From NCBI GenBank assembly GCA_030549175.1, contig JAUKUA010000006.1:2790001-2854000 (forward strand): a stretch of 64,000 bases of DNA. Direction: 5' to 3'. This DNA is from Lasiosphaeris hirsuta (Eukaryota > Ascomycota > Sordariomycetes > Sordariales > Lasiosphaeriaceae). Below, one piece after another: positions 45,401 through 55,527 of this stretch; within the stretch, counting starts at the first letter, position 1, and the number at the start of each line of letters is the position of its first letter. Below the pieces are notes generated by a model. That model searched no databases and had not been told where the DNA came from. It worked only from the letters and a program-made list of their open reading frames with translations. Position numbers and translations under genes: made by a program.

Positions 45401-47061
45401 AGATATCCAACTCATGGACAAACAGCTGCCCACCTCCCTTACTGTTGTGTCAAACCGTAAGTGACCCCTGGCACAGCCCCTTCGCGCTAAACTCGGACGC
45501 ATGTGCAAGGGGTATTGACGAGTCTAGAAACGTTCAAACTCCTGATGCAAATCATCCTTCTGCTGATTTCCCAGAGACTACTCTCGCTGTCGCTGCCCGT
45601 CTGCGTTCTCGTTGTCTATTTCCTCCAGCGGGCCTATCTTAGGACATCTCGACAGCTTCGATTCTTAGAGCTGGAGTCAGGGGCAGAGGTTTTTTCAAGC
45701 TTCTTGGAATCTGTCAGTTCCCAATAGGCACTGAAGACAACGGTTTGCTGAGTCCTGAATAGGTCGAAGGCCTCGAAACAATACGCTCGTTTGGCTGGCG
45801 CGGAGCCATCGCCCAAGAAAACGTTGTGCGACTGGAAAATTCCCAAAGGCCTGAGTTTCTACTCATGTCTCTTCAGCGGTGGCTAAACATTGTCCTTGAC
45901 CTCATGGCAGCTGGCATTGCCACGAGCGTCATTGCGATTGCAGTGGCATTGAGAGGCCATGTTAGTGGCGGACAGGTGGGAGTTGCGCTCAACATCATGC
46001 TCGTGGCGAATACAACGCTGTTGCGACTGGTCGAATCCTGGACTAATCTCGAAGTTTCCCTTGGGGCCATTTCCCGCCTAAAGATGTTGGAGAGCAGTAC
46101 ACCTTCTGAGGGGGAAACAGGTGAAGACTTTCGACCACTTGAGTATTGGCCATCCAGGGGTACTGTCAACTTTGACAACATTACCGCGTCGTATCGGTAA
46201 GTAGATAAACTCCTTTGGAATAAGTGCGACAAGCTGACAGGGAAATTTGCAGGGCCAAGTCGGTCGCTATCAGGGCTCTCAATCTGCGTGTCGAGGCGGG
46301 CCAAAGAGTTGTTCTCTGCGGAAGAACGGGCAGGCAAGTGTTTGGGTGTGTATCTCTTCTCGAGCCTGTTTAGCTAACAGGTATACAGCGGGAAGAGCTC
46401 GATGCTTTTAACTTTGCTCCGGTTGCTAGACTTGCAGTCTGGCACCATTGAGCTGGACGGGATTGATATCAGCACGGTACCTAGAGATTTCTTGCGACAG
46501 CAGTGCTTTATAACTGTGTCCCAGGATCCACTGCTTTTGCCGAACGAGACACTGCGCTTCAATCTCGACCCAGATGATTCGCTTCCCGAAGACATCCTGA
46601 TCAACGGACTGAGAACAACAGGCCTCTGGGGCCATTTTGCCAGAGGCTATACAAATGGAAACAGCGGAGAGGGTGGTGAAGTCTCTTGTGAGCAGCCAGA
46701 TTTTGACATGAAAGTGTCGAGCTTCCGGGAGCTGTCAGTGGGACAATGTCAGCTTTTTGCGATTTGCCGGGCAGTTGTCAAGGCTGAGATGTTGCGATCA
46801 AAGGGGCTGTGGCCCGTTGTTCTCCTGGACGAAGTTACCTCGGCGCTTGACGCTGCGGTGGAGTCTACCGTGCACTCCGTCATCGACCAGGAATTCACTG
46901 GTAAAGGCCATACCGTCATCATGGTGTCGCACAGACTCGGTGGTCTGCACCATGCAAGATCTGGCAGAGACATTGTGGTGTTGATGAGGGACAGCCAGCT
47001 GCAGGAAATTGTCAGCAACTTGGGGACGACGTCATGGAGGGTGCATGGTGAGGAGGGATAA
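42482..47061 (+). CDS. ABC transporter, subfamily C (MRP type), lacking TMD0
   Basis: Fifteen exons can be joined in frame (42482-42662, 42721-42944, 43005-43284, 43337-43570, 43634-44340, 44392-44554, 44609-44854, 44908-45106, 45157-45228, 45284-45334, 45392-45456, 45510-45712, 45763-46196, 46253-46333, 46389-47061), giving about 1,270 aa. Order is TMD1, NBD1 (Walker A GSVGCGKSTLL; LSGGQRQRV; Walker B IVLLDDSFSALD), TMD2, NBD2 (Walker A GRTGSGKSS; signature RELSVGQCQL; VVLLDEVTSALD). NBD1 has Asp after Walker B, the usual catalytically weak ABCC site. The N-terminus begins where the L0 linker normally leads into TMD1 (EECSGILSKAFFFWINPILA), so TMD0 is absent. The intron at 46334-46388 starts GC (GCAAGT) and splits Walker A. 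It is probably a membrane exporter of conjugates, drugs or metabolites; the substrate is unknown. Confidence 0.88.
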
Positions 47062-47410
47062 CAAGAGACGAGAGGAATGCTGCGACGCGACAAGAGCTGG
47101 GCAATGTGTCGAAGGAATTGAAGAAGTAGGGTTAGGGTCTAGAATTTGGTGCGTGTGGGGCCACGAGGCGAGGATGCTTACTGCGTAGCGCGTCAGTAGT
47201 CCACTTAAACCCCCCGCCTCACGCGTCGACGCGATCCACGTGTATCAAGGGCGCACACCATACTTCGCACTAAAATAGCCCAACCAATGCGCGCCACTTT
47301 GACGTTGTTCTGCAGTCACCCGTACCACAGATTTATTGCCTCTGCATTCCTGTCCGCAAGCTTCAGTTGTCCTCTCGCCATGACCTAGGAAGACACCGAG
47401 GAAAATCGAG
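47062..47410. other. Short intergenic promoter region
   Basis: About 350 bp separate the ABC transporter stop from the next ATG on the same strand. No ORF or repeat; it presumably carries a terminator and promoter. Confidence 0.5.
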
Positions 47411-49858
47411 ATGGCGCCCAACACCAGATCGCGGGCCCAGACCCCAGCATCGAGAACGCACAACTCATCGCCTGCGCCCCAGCAAGTCCTATTTCCTGCC
47501 CGCCGCCGCGCTGTCAAGACCTATGGCCGGAAGCCAACCTCGGCACGCGCTCGGGAATTACGCCAGCAGACTCTGACCCAGATCGACTATGTGACCCAGG
47601 GCAGCCCTGAAGAGCCACTCGATACGCTCGACACGCCCGAGCCCGTCAAGGAGCGTCCGCAGAAACGGAGGAAGACCACGGACGACACCCCGAACTCGTC
47701 CTTTCACACCCAAACCCTGACACAGTTTATCTCCGAGAAGAGCTCCATCCGGAACGGTCCTGGTGTTGACGAGGACAACCCGCTGGAGATAAGCGACTCA
47801 GACGCGGAGAAGGATGATTACGAGGAGGACGAAGATGATCTACCTGACCTGCCAGGTGCAGATATCCTGGTTCACGAAGATTCGCCTGAGAAGGGGCGCA
47901 GGGCATCGTCCTATGTACTACAAACCCCTAACCACAAGAAGATCAAGGTGAATTTGGACGAGGTCCCATCTTCCCAGCCAACACCTTTCACCCCCATTTT
48001 GGAACGGTACAGCTCGCTGCCGACCAGATCGCCCCTAAAAGAGAAGTCGACCAACGTCGACGCGCCAGCACCTACACTCGAGACCATATCAAAGACACCG
48101 CGCAATCTTGTCATCCAGGACTCATTCAGCCTGTCCAGTGACAGCCCCTTTTCGTCAAATCCGACGCATTCTGCCCAGGCGGAGACGCCCTCTAACAGGA
48201 TTATCCGTCAACCCCTTGCCGAGATTCCGGCTGCAAGCTTGGAGCTGGGTGAAGGGCCGATAGTGCTCGAGGAGGAGACTCCTACTCGGTCTGTAACTAG
48301 GTCGGGATCTAACAAGGAAAACCGAAAGCGTGTCTTCGCTGAGATCCCGGACTCTGATGACGAGCTCGACAGTCTCGGCTCCTCACCACTCAAACCCAAC
48401 TCCATCCTCGCAACACCCCAACATGCAAGGGGCCCTGGGACCTCGGCGAAGAAGGTCGCCTTTTCAACTCCCGTAATCGAAAATAGTGAGTCGACAGAGT
48501 CGCTCTCTGGCGACGATGCGGCACCTGGGACCCCAACCCCGCTTGCCCGGAGGGTCCATGCCGAATTGCCTCCGCGCAGTTCTCCGTCAATTTTTGAGGA
48601 GACACCTCGAAAGCCCGTCAACAAGGCATCTCCGGCTGTGCAGCGGCAGGCCCAGCGGCAGGCCCAACGGCAGACACAACGGCAAACGCAACGACAGACG
48701 CAGCGCCAGACCCAGAAATCCCAATTCTACAGTCAAGGTCTCGAGAGCCAGCGAGTCCCTCTGGATATTATCCTCTCCTTGGGCCCTATTACCGATCGCA
48801 CCGACGTTGTGATATCAGTCCATCCTAACCTGGTCAAGGACATTGTTGCGGGTATTAAGGACCACGAATTCCGGTCCTACAAGCTTCCCGAGCAAGTTAC
48901 TCGGTGCTGGATTTACACCACAAGCCCGGCTTGCGAGGTCAAGTACATGGCCACCCTCGGACCAGCAAAGGAGCCGGGTCAGATTAATGCTGAGAGCGGC
49001 GTCGGAAACGAGGCATTCAATAATGGCACGACCGTTTACAGATTTGCGTACGAGCTGCTACAGGTGTACCAGCTCAACAACCCGGTGCCGCTCACGCTGA
49101 TGAAGAAGAACGGGCTGGGTGACAACCCGCCGCAGAAGTGGAGATATGTCCCGCCAGCTATAGTGGGGCAACTGCTCGGAAACCTACGGTGTGCGCTCTT
49201 TGCTGAGGCAGAGGAGGAGGAGGAAAAAGAGTTACTGCTATCGGATGGTGAAAATGGGGATGAAGGCGAAGGCGTCGCAGACGTGACGATATCGCAAGAG
49301 CTTGAGGATCAAATTCGCAGCGACATCATCCAGTCGACACAGTTTCCTTCCGACGCGGCACATGAGGAGATCATACCTGAAAGCCAGGGACAACTACCGA
49401 CACTGACGACCAGTGCTTCCACGATAGGAGAGGAACACCTCGCAACGCCGGAGAGAGGGGGACGGTTTGCCTTCCCAACGGTGCCCGCAACGGGGACCAG
49501 ATCAAGCAGTCGTATTCGCAGCCAAAGCCAAAGACATGAACAACAACAGGAGCTTCAAAAAACGCCTTCGACCGTCCGAAGAACAAACGTGGTCCCCGCA
49601 TCCCAGGCATCTGACAGAACAGCAAGTTACGTGTCGACCCCTGGAGTATCGCCGGAAAGGTCATCGGTCCCTCGGCCGCCGCCCGGCTCTAGCGTGCCGT
49701 CAGATGACATTATAGAAGAGGAGAGCCCCATTCGGCTTCCGCGGGGCCAGTTCTCGCTGGCATCCTCACAGGAGCAGCTGATGGATAGCTTGCTGGTTGA
49801 CGATGTAAGACAGCCGCCGGAGATATGGGATTCGGATGATGACAATGATGAACTTTGA
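47411..49858 (+). CDS. Nuclear protein with PUA/ASCH-like domain and SUMO-interaction-like motif
   Basis: One exon of 815 aa. The N-terminus is basic and disordered (RRRAVKTYGRK; QKRRKTTDD), with TQ-rich repeats (QQTLTQIDYVTQG; TQTLTQFISE) and a SUMO-interaction-like acidic patch (LEISDSDAEKDDYEEDEDD). A 12-base repeat at about 48645-48717 encodes QRQAQRQTQRQTQR. Residues about 455-600 form the one folded domain: DVVISVHPNLVKDIVAGIKD, HEFRSYKLPEQVTRCWIYTT, then VYRFAYELLQVYQL and WRYVPPAIVGQLL. This pattern (conserved WIY strand, DHEFR..) is that of fungal PUA/ASCH-like domains, which bind nucleic acid or modified bases. The acidic C-terminus has further TQ/SQ sites. A chromatin or DNA-repair role is possible but unproven. 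Confidence 0.65.
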   Translation: MAPNTRSRAQTPASRTHNSSPAPQQVLFPARRRAVKTYGRKPTSARARELRQQTLTQIDYVTQGSPEEPLDTLDTPEPVKERPQKRRKTTDDTPNSSFHTQTLTQFISEKSSIRNGPGVDEDNPLEISDSDAEKDDYEEDEDDLPDLPGADILVHEDSPEKGRRASSYVLQTPNHKKIKVNLDEVPSSQPTPFTPILERYSSLPTRSPLKEKSTNVDAPAPTLETISKTPRNLVIQDSFSLSSDSPFSSNPTHSAQAETPSNRIIRQPLAEIPAASLELGEGPIVLEEETPTRSVTRSGSNKENRKRVFAEIPDSDDELDSLGSSPLKPNSILATPQHARGPGTSAKKVAFSTPVIENSESTESLSGDDAAPGTPTPLARRVHAELPPRSSPSIFEETPRKPVNKASPAVQRQAQRQAQRQTQRQTQRQTQRQTQKSQFYSQGLESQRVPLDIILSLGPITDRTDVVISVHPNLVKDIVAGIKDHEFRSYKLPEQVTRCWIYTTSPACEVKYMATLGPAKEPGQINAESGVGNEAFNNGTTVYRFAYELLQVYQLNNPVPLTLMKKNGLGDNPPQKWRYVPPAIVGQLLGNLRCALFAEAEEEEEKELLLSDGENGDEGEGVADVTISQELEDQIRSDIIQSTQFPSDAAHEEIIPESQGQLPTLTTSASTIGEEHLATPERGGRFAFPTVPATGTRSSSRIRSQSQRHEQQQELQKTPSTVRRTNVVPASQASDRTASYVSTPGVSPERSSVPRPPPGSSVPSDDIIEEESPIRLPRGQFSLASSQEQLMDSLLVDDVRQPPEIWDSDDDNDEL

Positions 49859-50500
49859 TCCGGGAGGCCACTACAGTGTCTATCGAGCGTGTTGCTGTTT
49901 ATATTATATCTAGATGGGGTTGGGGTTTCTGGTCTTGTCACTTGTGGGATTATGGAAACACGTGGATGTGTTTCCGCGGTGTATCGCGGTATGTGTATTC
50001 TGGCTTCTCGGAACAGGATGGGATGCCACCGAAAAAGGAGTATTGGGATTGTGATTAGACCCAAAATTTGACCAGATTAGCCATGTCAGCTTGATACAAG
50101 ATGCAAGCATACAATCCAACTCTAGTTTGTTTTACTGAACCCCAAAAGAGCATTTGCAGTATAATGAAAGGCATTTTTGGTGTTTCATAAGGCCTTTGCA
50201 GTATTGGAAAGGCCTTTTGAAATATTGAATATACCTTTTTTAATGCGAAAGTTGATGTTTTTGCTGCTCAAAAGCCTTTCCAGGGCTTCAGTATCCTCTT
50301 GGAACTTCCTCCCAAATGTACATGGACAGCAAACTTTGGGCCAGCAGGCCGAGAATTGAGCTACCTGGTCTCGCCAGACCCCAGGCCTGGATGGGTGGGT
50401 GCATGCCCGCCCACATGCCCGCATGCAAACCCCCCAATACCCAATCCCCCCACCACAAGAACCTCAACCTCCATCACCCTCTCAAACACCACCACCAAAA
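49859..50500. other. Intergenic region with a MITE-like copy
   Basis: This separates the PUA-like gene from Vps25 on the same strand. Its central third is the truncated repeat listed separately; the last 150 bases are AC-rich Vps25 leader. Confidence 0.5.
50110..50318. mobile_element. MITE-like element, copy C (inverted relative to copy A, one end truncated)
   Basis: It begins TACAATCCAACTCTAGTTTG, then closely follows copy A read on the opposite strand: GAGCATTTGCAGTATA, AAAGGCATTTTTGGTGTTTC, ATAAGGCC and AAAGCCTTTCCAGGGCTTCA. About 30 bp next to the first terminal repeat are missing relative to copy A, and the distal terminal repeat is lost. An extra 16-18 bp (GTTGATGTTTTTGCTGCTC) interrupts the array. 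Confidence 0.65.
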
Positions 50501-51108
50501 ATGACCACCCCCTTCCCCTTCCCGCGGGAATACTCCTTTCCCCCCTTCTTCACGCGCCAGACGAACCTGACAACCCACCACGCGCAGCTCACCAAGTGGT
50601 CGGCACTCGTCCTGGCCTACTGCCGGCATCACCGCCTCTTCAAGCTGTCTCTGTCCGACGACACCGACCTGTTCCACAACCGGGCGCTGTCGCGCCGCCT
50701 CGCGCTGGCCGACGCGCGCGAGGTCATCGAGTTCCTGCGCAAGGACGGCCGCGCCGAGTATGCCGGCGGCGACGCGGCGGCGACGGCCGACGGGGGGGAC
50801 GTGGTCTGGATCTACTGGCGGACGCCCGAGGAGTGGGCGGCGCTGGTGGAGGGGTGGGTGGAGGAGACGGGGCAGAAGGGGGGCGTGTTGACGCTGTACG
50901 AGCTGACAGAGGGGGATGCGACGCGGGGGACGGGTGAGTTTTCTCCTGCGACGACGTGCAAAGGGGGGAAGAGCTGACTTGGTGGCGCGTGGTAGAACTC
51001 CACGGCTTGGATTCTGATCTGTTGCAAAAGGCGCTGAGCGTGCTCGTGAAGAGGGGTAGGGCGCAGATATTCGGACAAGAGGATTCGCAGGGTGTCAAAT
51101 TCTTTTGA
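50501..51108 (+). CDS. vps25: ESCRT-II subunit Vps25
   Basis: Exons 50501-50933 and 50996-51108 encode 181 aa, the usual length; the intron runs GTGAGT to GGTAG, phase 1. Vps25 links ESCRT-II to the ESCRT-III subunit Vps20 during sorting of ubiquitinated cargo into multivesicular bodies. Seen: the PPxY-like N-terminal motif FPREYSFPPFFTRQTN, TQLTKWSALVLAYCRHH-type first winged helix (here HAQLTKWSALVLAYCRHHRL), WIYWRTPEEWAALVEGWVEE, and the second winged helix ELHGLDSDLLQKALSVLVKR ending GVKFF. The C-terminal winged helix lies largely in exon 2. The assignment is firm; the neighbours are unrelated. Confidence 0.95.
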
Positions 51109-51462
51109 AGGACTTTCATGATTGCCTCCATCTCTGGAACACTCTTGGACGCTCGCTGTCCAGATTACCTCTCTCGCTCATAGGGACCATCGAGGAGGAT
51201 TGCATGGGGTCTCTGGTTCAGCCAAGGCCTGGTATCCGTACCAGCAGCCTACATCCTCAAGAGCTACATGGCTATCCGGCAATGCATACGCATCGATCGC
51301 CTTGAGATCGGCAATGCGTCGAACGAGGGGGGACCTCGGATAATAATATTACAAAAGCAGACAAACAAGACGTACACCACCCACCAGTTCCGATATCGCC
51401 TAAACGCCCCACCGCTGCCGACCAAAATTCCAAAAATCTACATCCCTGGCCCACTCATGCCT

Positions 51463-54184
51463 CTATGGCTTCTGAGAAAAATTGCTCGCCAGATACTTTG
51501 GGTTGAACGTCAATTCCTGCTTCATGGCCACGTCCAGTAGCCAATCCGCGACCACAATACGCGGCTCCATGTTGCCCCTCTCCGCCATCTGCTCAAACCG
51601 AGGCCAGAGCTGCTTCTCCGATGGTTTTGTTGAGCTGAGAAGGTATACTGGCTCCGGCGCTGCGCCACCGTCCTCCTCGGGGGTCGTCGGCTTGATTGTC
51701 GTGCCGCTCCTGGCACGGTAGGTTTTGAAGATGGCCCCGTTAGCTTCCGCGATCGCCTGGTAACTGTCCACCCCGTTCCGGATGTCCACCGTGCAATATA
51801 TTGGGACGCCAATCAAAAGTCGGCCACGGACAGCCCGCGCCCTTGAGACGATCACATCGAGCTTGACACCGTACTTCTTCTCGTTCTCCTCGTCGATCAG
51901 CAGGTGGTCTTTGGGGTCCGGCCGCTTGCCAGTATCCAGGCATTCGTCGATGAAGGACGAGCTGATGACCTCAGGACCTCGAGTGAGGGCCATAAGGAAC
52001 TTCTTAGTGCGGACCACGCGGGGGGCTGCTAGGTAGTCGCAAATCGCGCTTTCTTGTACAATATGAATGCCGAGATTCCGCAGCTTTTTCTGTCACAGAG
52101 TTAGCAATGTTCGTCAAGAAATCAACAAATCAATATACCTTGTCTGCTTCCTCCTTGCCCTTGCCTCCAACCGACCATCTATGATAGCTAGTGATGCAAA
52201 TGCGCATGTCGACCTGTGGGAGCGAGAGCTTCGGTCTCTTTGACGGGCGCTTGCTACTGCTCCCCTGCGCTTCATCCTCGTCATCTGAGACTTCGCCTAG
52301 GCTAGACGTTCTTACCGAATGTTCCTTGTCGAGGTAGTCCGCAGCTCTTTTACCACCCCAAGGAGCATGGGTATCCTTCGCCGACCGCTTCTTCTCTTTT
52401 TCGTACAATGCGATATCCGGGGCCATGTCCTGAAGTTTCGACAGTGCTTGTGCCTTGGCACTGCGGCTGCCGGTCGAGAGTATTGAAGGAGTGTCATTCT
52501 CCTTTCCTGAAAGGATATGGGCTTTGGCAGGAGTAGCGTAGCTCCGTGCCTGCACAGCTCGGGCCTTCTTTGCTGCCCTTGGGACGACAGGGCTCGAGTT
52601 TTTCATCATGTCAAAGTCTGCCGGGGTGCCCACCTTGTAGACATTCTCCTGGGCATCCTTCATGATCTTTCTTTTTTTCCTGGTGGCGCTGTCGAGATTC
52701 TCTTCTCCACCAGGATAGAACATATTCTGAAGCATACGCTCGTCGAGGAACATTTGGCCAATAACCTCGCCCAAGTTCGTCCGCTGAGGGAAGTGGTGGT
52801 ATTTGGCGTTGGTGAGAGATTGGACCTTGCACTTGGAATAACTCTCCTCAATCCACAGATGGTTGACGATCTCGATGTTCCAGTCCTTAGCTGCCTCGCA
52901 TTTTTCGCCGTGCATCCGGGCTGTGATGAGGTGGGTGTTTTCGGCCTTCATCGTTTTGGTGTATGTCGCGCCCGATGCTGTGATTAGGTTCTCAAGGTAG
53001 GTCCGCGCATCACCTCCATAGTTGGACAGAGTGATCTTCATGTCCTTGAACCCGGGAATGCCATCCTTCGGGATAGGGTAGTGCAGCAGTCGCCGGAAAG
53101 GAGAGGTCCATTCGTTTTGGACAATCAAGTGGTAAAGCCATGACAGGTTACCCACATTCTTCTGGTTCTGGGCCGCTTTCACATAGTCGGGTCCATCTCG
53201 GTATCGGCAGACGAAGATATCGCAGTCGTCCACTTGCTGAACAATCTCGCCACCACTTTCATTGACAAGGCCAGCAAGGGTCTTCTCCAAATTCATGTTG
53301 AGAAGAAGGTCAGATGAGAACATGACCTTCTTCTGCGCAAAGACGACAAGCTTCTCTCTCCGCCTTTCAGCTTGCATTGATGGGAGGATGGCGTTCGGAT
53401 CGGCCGAAGTTGCGCCTTGGAGGTCTTGGCTCAGCGGAATCTTAATCTCTTCCTCTGCGCCTTTGCGGAGAATCTCGGGGTCTGGAAGGAGGTAAGGTCC
53501 TTCGTCAATTCTCTTACCAAGCCGGAAGCAGTCGCCAAACCTAAGTACTGTTAGCCAAGGCCATCAATTGCACAACTGTGGGTGCACCATACCAATGCGG
53601 CAGTACGATCTTGCATTTCGGACTCTTTTTTTGGGCCTCAATGCACTTGGGGTGGTCCATAGAGAGAGCACAGATATGTGTTGTGAGGCGTGTCAAGTCT
53701 TTGGCCTCCATGCCACCGAGAGCCATTGTCGCACCGATAATAGTCTCCTTGTCGATATTGGGTATGTCGGCGCAGGTGAGGATAACATTGGAGAAGATCA
53801 TTCTGGGATCCGGGGAGTAGGGGCGGACCTGGGCGACCTTACCCCGCGCAACTGTCGTCTTGATCCACGCCGAGGTGACGACAGGAATCATCATGGCTTG
53901 AGCTTCGACATACTGTTCAAAGTCGATCGTGTTGGCGATGATGTGGGTCGCCTGAGGGATGCGGATCTTGCCCTTTCGGTCGGGCTCGAGAACCCCGGCG
54001 CCATGCTGTTTCACGATCTGCGAGAGCTGTTGACAACGTTAGCTTTGGGGGCGCCGTAACGGGTGAATGGGAAGAGAGTAGAGCTGCAAACCTCGGAGAT
54101 CATGACGCTGGACAGAGTCTTGCTCTGCACGAAAGCGAGCAGACATGAGTCTAGCAAGCCTGGCTTTTCACGCGCATCTGCCAT
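51463..54184 (-). CDS. rtt107: Rtt107/Brc1-type multi-BRCT DNA-damage scaffold
   Basis: Exons 54184-54092, 54026-53593, 53540-52139 and 52089-51463 give 851 aa, all junctions in frame (VMISE-LSQIV; LPHW-FGDCF; EADK-KKLRN). BRCT-like repeats: residues 1-100 (DSCLLAFVQSKTLSSVMISE, THIIANTID), 100-190 (VILTCADIP, LTTHICALS), then YGGDARTYLENLI region, THLITARM, WIEESYSKCKV. A disordered, basic linker carries a KRPSKRPKL-like nuclear signal and SDDEDEAQGSS. The C-terminal BRCT pair starts ICITSYHRW and reads WLLDVAMKQ near the end. In yeasts this scaffold binds gamma-H2A and Slx4, Nse and Smc5/6 partners to stabilise stalled replication forks. The first exon is only 31 codons. Vps25 is convergent on the 3' side. 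Confidence 0.88.
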
Positions 54185-54553
54185 CTTGAACGCGCAGGAC
54201 TATGTCGACGCGACTTTGGAGATTCTTTTACATGAGTAGTGGAATAGGGAAGAGAGCGCGGTATTCAACCACAATTATAACGGCTGAAAAGATTGGGTTG
54301 GCCGAAACAAGCACCAGCAAACGGAAAATGAAAGTGCAGCAAGCGATGCATGTGTGTGCCTGTACTGGCGGCTCCAAGGTGTTGTGTCGGCGACGCGCCC
54401 CAAGAAAATCTATGTGGGGCAGAGGGCATCTACGACGCGAGGCAGCCACGGGTCACCTGACGGGGCCAGCCAAGCTCTTAAGCCCCGGTCATTGTATCTG
54501 ATAAGCTGAGCATTGACCCCCGTCCTTTATTCAACATGAAAAGGAAACTGCGT

Positions 54554-54799
54554 CTACAATTCAACACTTTTTGGTTGTTAACGCGGGACTTCAAAGCTCG
54601 TTGTGAGCATGGGAAAAGCTTCCAGAGTATGGATACTAATTACGCCTTTTGAGATGCTAGAAATGCCATCTTGAAGCCTAAATATGCCTTTCGGAAGGCC
54701 AGAATGCGGTTTTTATGCGACAAAGACCTTGTCTAGGAATCAATAACCCTCTCGGAGGGAGTGATCCGCACTAACAAACAAACCTGGGCTGGAGTGTAG
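54554..54799. mobile_element. MITE-like element, copy B
   Basis: It begins CTACAATTCAACACTTTTTG, and its right end on the minus strand begins CTACACTCCAGCCCAGGTTT. Both ends continue into TTGTTA. Length is 246 bp, close to copy A (253 bp). The interior holds ACGCC, AAATGCC, ATATGCC and AATGCGG motifs at about 20-22-bp spacing. The end is only 41 bp from a tRNA gene. Confidence 0.7.
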
Positions 54800-54840
54800 C
54801 TTGGTATTTGAAGAAGATGTGCCGGGGAGGCAAAAAGAGT

Positions 54841-54913
54841 GATCGCACTCAGGATTGAACTGAGGACCTTCAGTGTGTTAGACTGACGTGATAACCAACT
54901 ACACCATGCGACC
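54841..54913 (-). tRNA. tRNA-Val (anticodon AAC)
   Basis: The minus strand folds as a 73-nt tRNA. The acceptor stem GGTCGCA pairs with TGCGATC. The D-arm region is TGTAGTTGGTTATCA. The anticodon arm TCAGT-CTAACAC-ACTGA gives the AAC anticodon, and the T arm is CTCAG-TTCAATC-CTGAG. No intron. AAC decodes valine GUU/GUC codons after A34-to-inosine editing. It lies 41 bp from a MITE-like element. Confidence 0.93.
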
Positions 54914-55527
54914 GAATAGGTTTTTGTTGTGGTCTGGCTACCCAGCTCCGCATTAGGAAAGCGAGTGCTCCAGATTCAAGTGCTTACACTACAACGCTCG
55001 GAAATATGCTCCAAAAGCTGAAAATGCAATTTCTCAGTATTTAGGTGAAATCTACCCCCCTAACATACAGTTTTGTGTTCATTCCCAACGTGATCAGAGA
55101 GATACCCAAACTGTCCGAGGTTTACTTCAAAGTGGCCATTGCTCCAGCGACTACCAACCCCCCCGCACTGGGCGCAATACCGAGTTCATACCCCGGACAG
55201 GGGTCGCTGCTAGGTAGAAACGCTCGGGGCCCAGTATCCGGCTGTTGCTTGATTCAATCCGCCCGCCTCGGTCGCTCTACCTCGGCAGTTTTACCCGCCA
55301 GATTGCTAGTTGAAGCGATGGACACCCGCATGAAACCCGGGCCTTTGCCTCTGGTTGCTATTCGTAAGGAATTTGTTTCTTGATAGATTGAGTTTGGTTG
55401 CTGGCCGCGCCTATTCAACAAATCACCACCTCTTCAAGTTGGCAACTCGTCAACCCCACAGAGGCTCACACAGTGACGGAAATCAGACGAGCGGGTATCT
55501 GCCCAACCCGCCTCCTCGCTGCCCACC

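Larger units (their letters stand above)
54185..55527. other. Intergenic region with tRNA gene and MITE-like copy
   Basis: This lies between two divergent genes (Rtt107-type minus, hydrolase plus). It holds copy B of the dispersed repeat, tRNA-Val and, at about 54995-55045, a short array fragment (GGAAATATGCTCCAAAAGCTG AAAATGC...). A 112-codon frame at 55045-55383 has no recognisable content. Confidence 0.5.
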
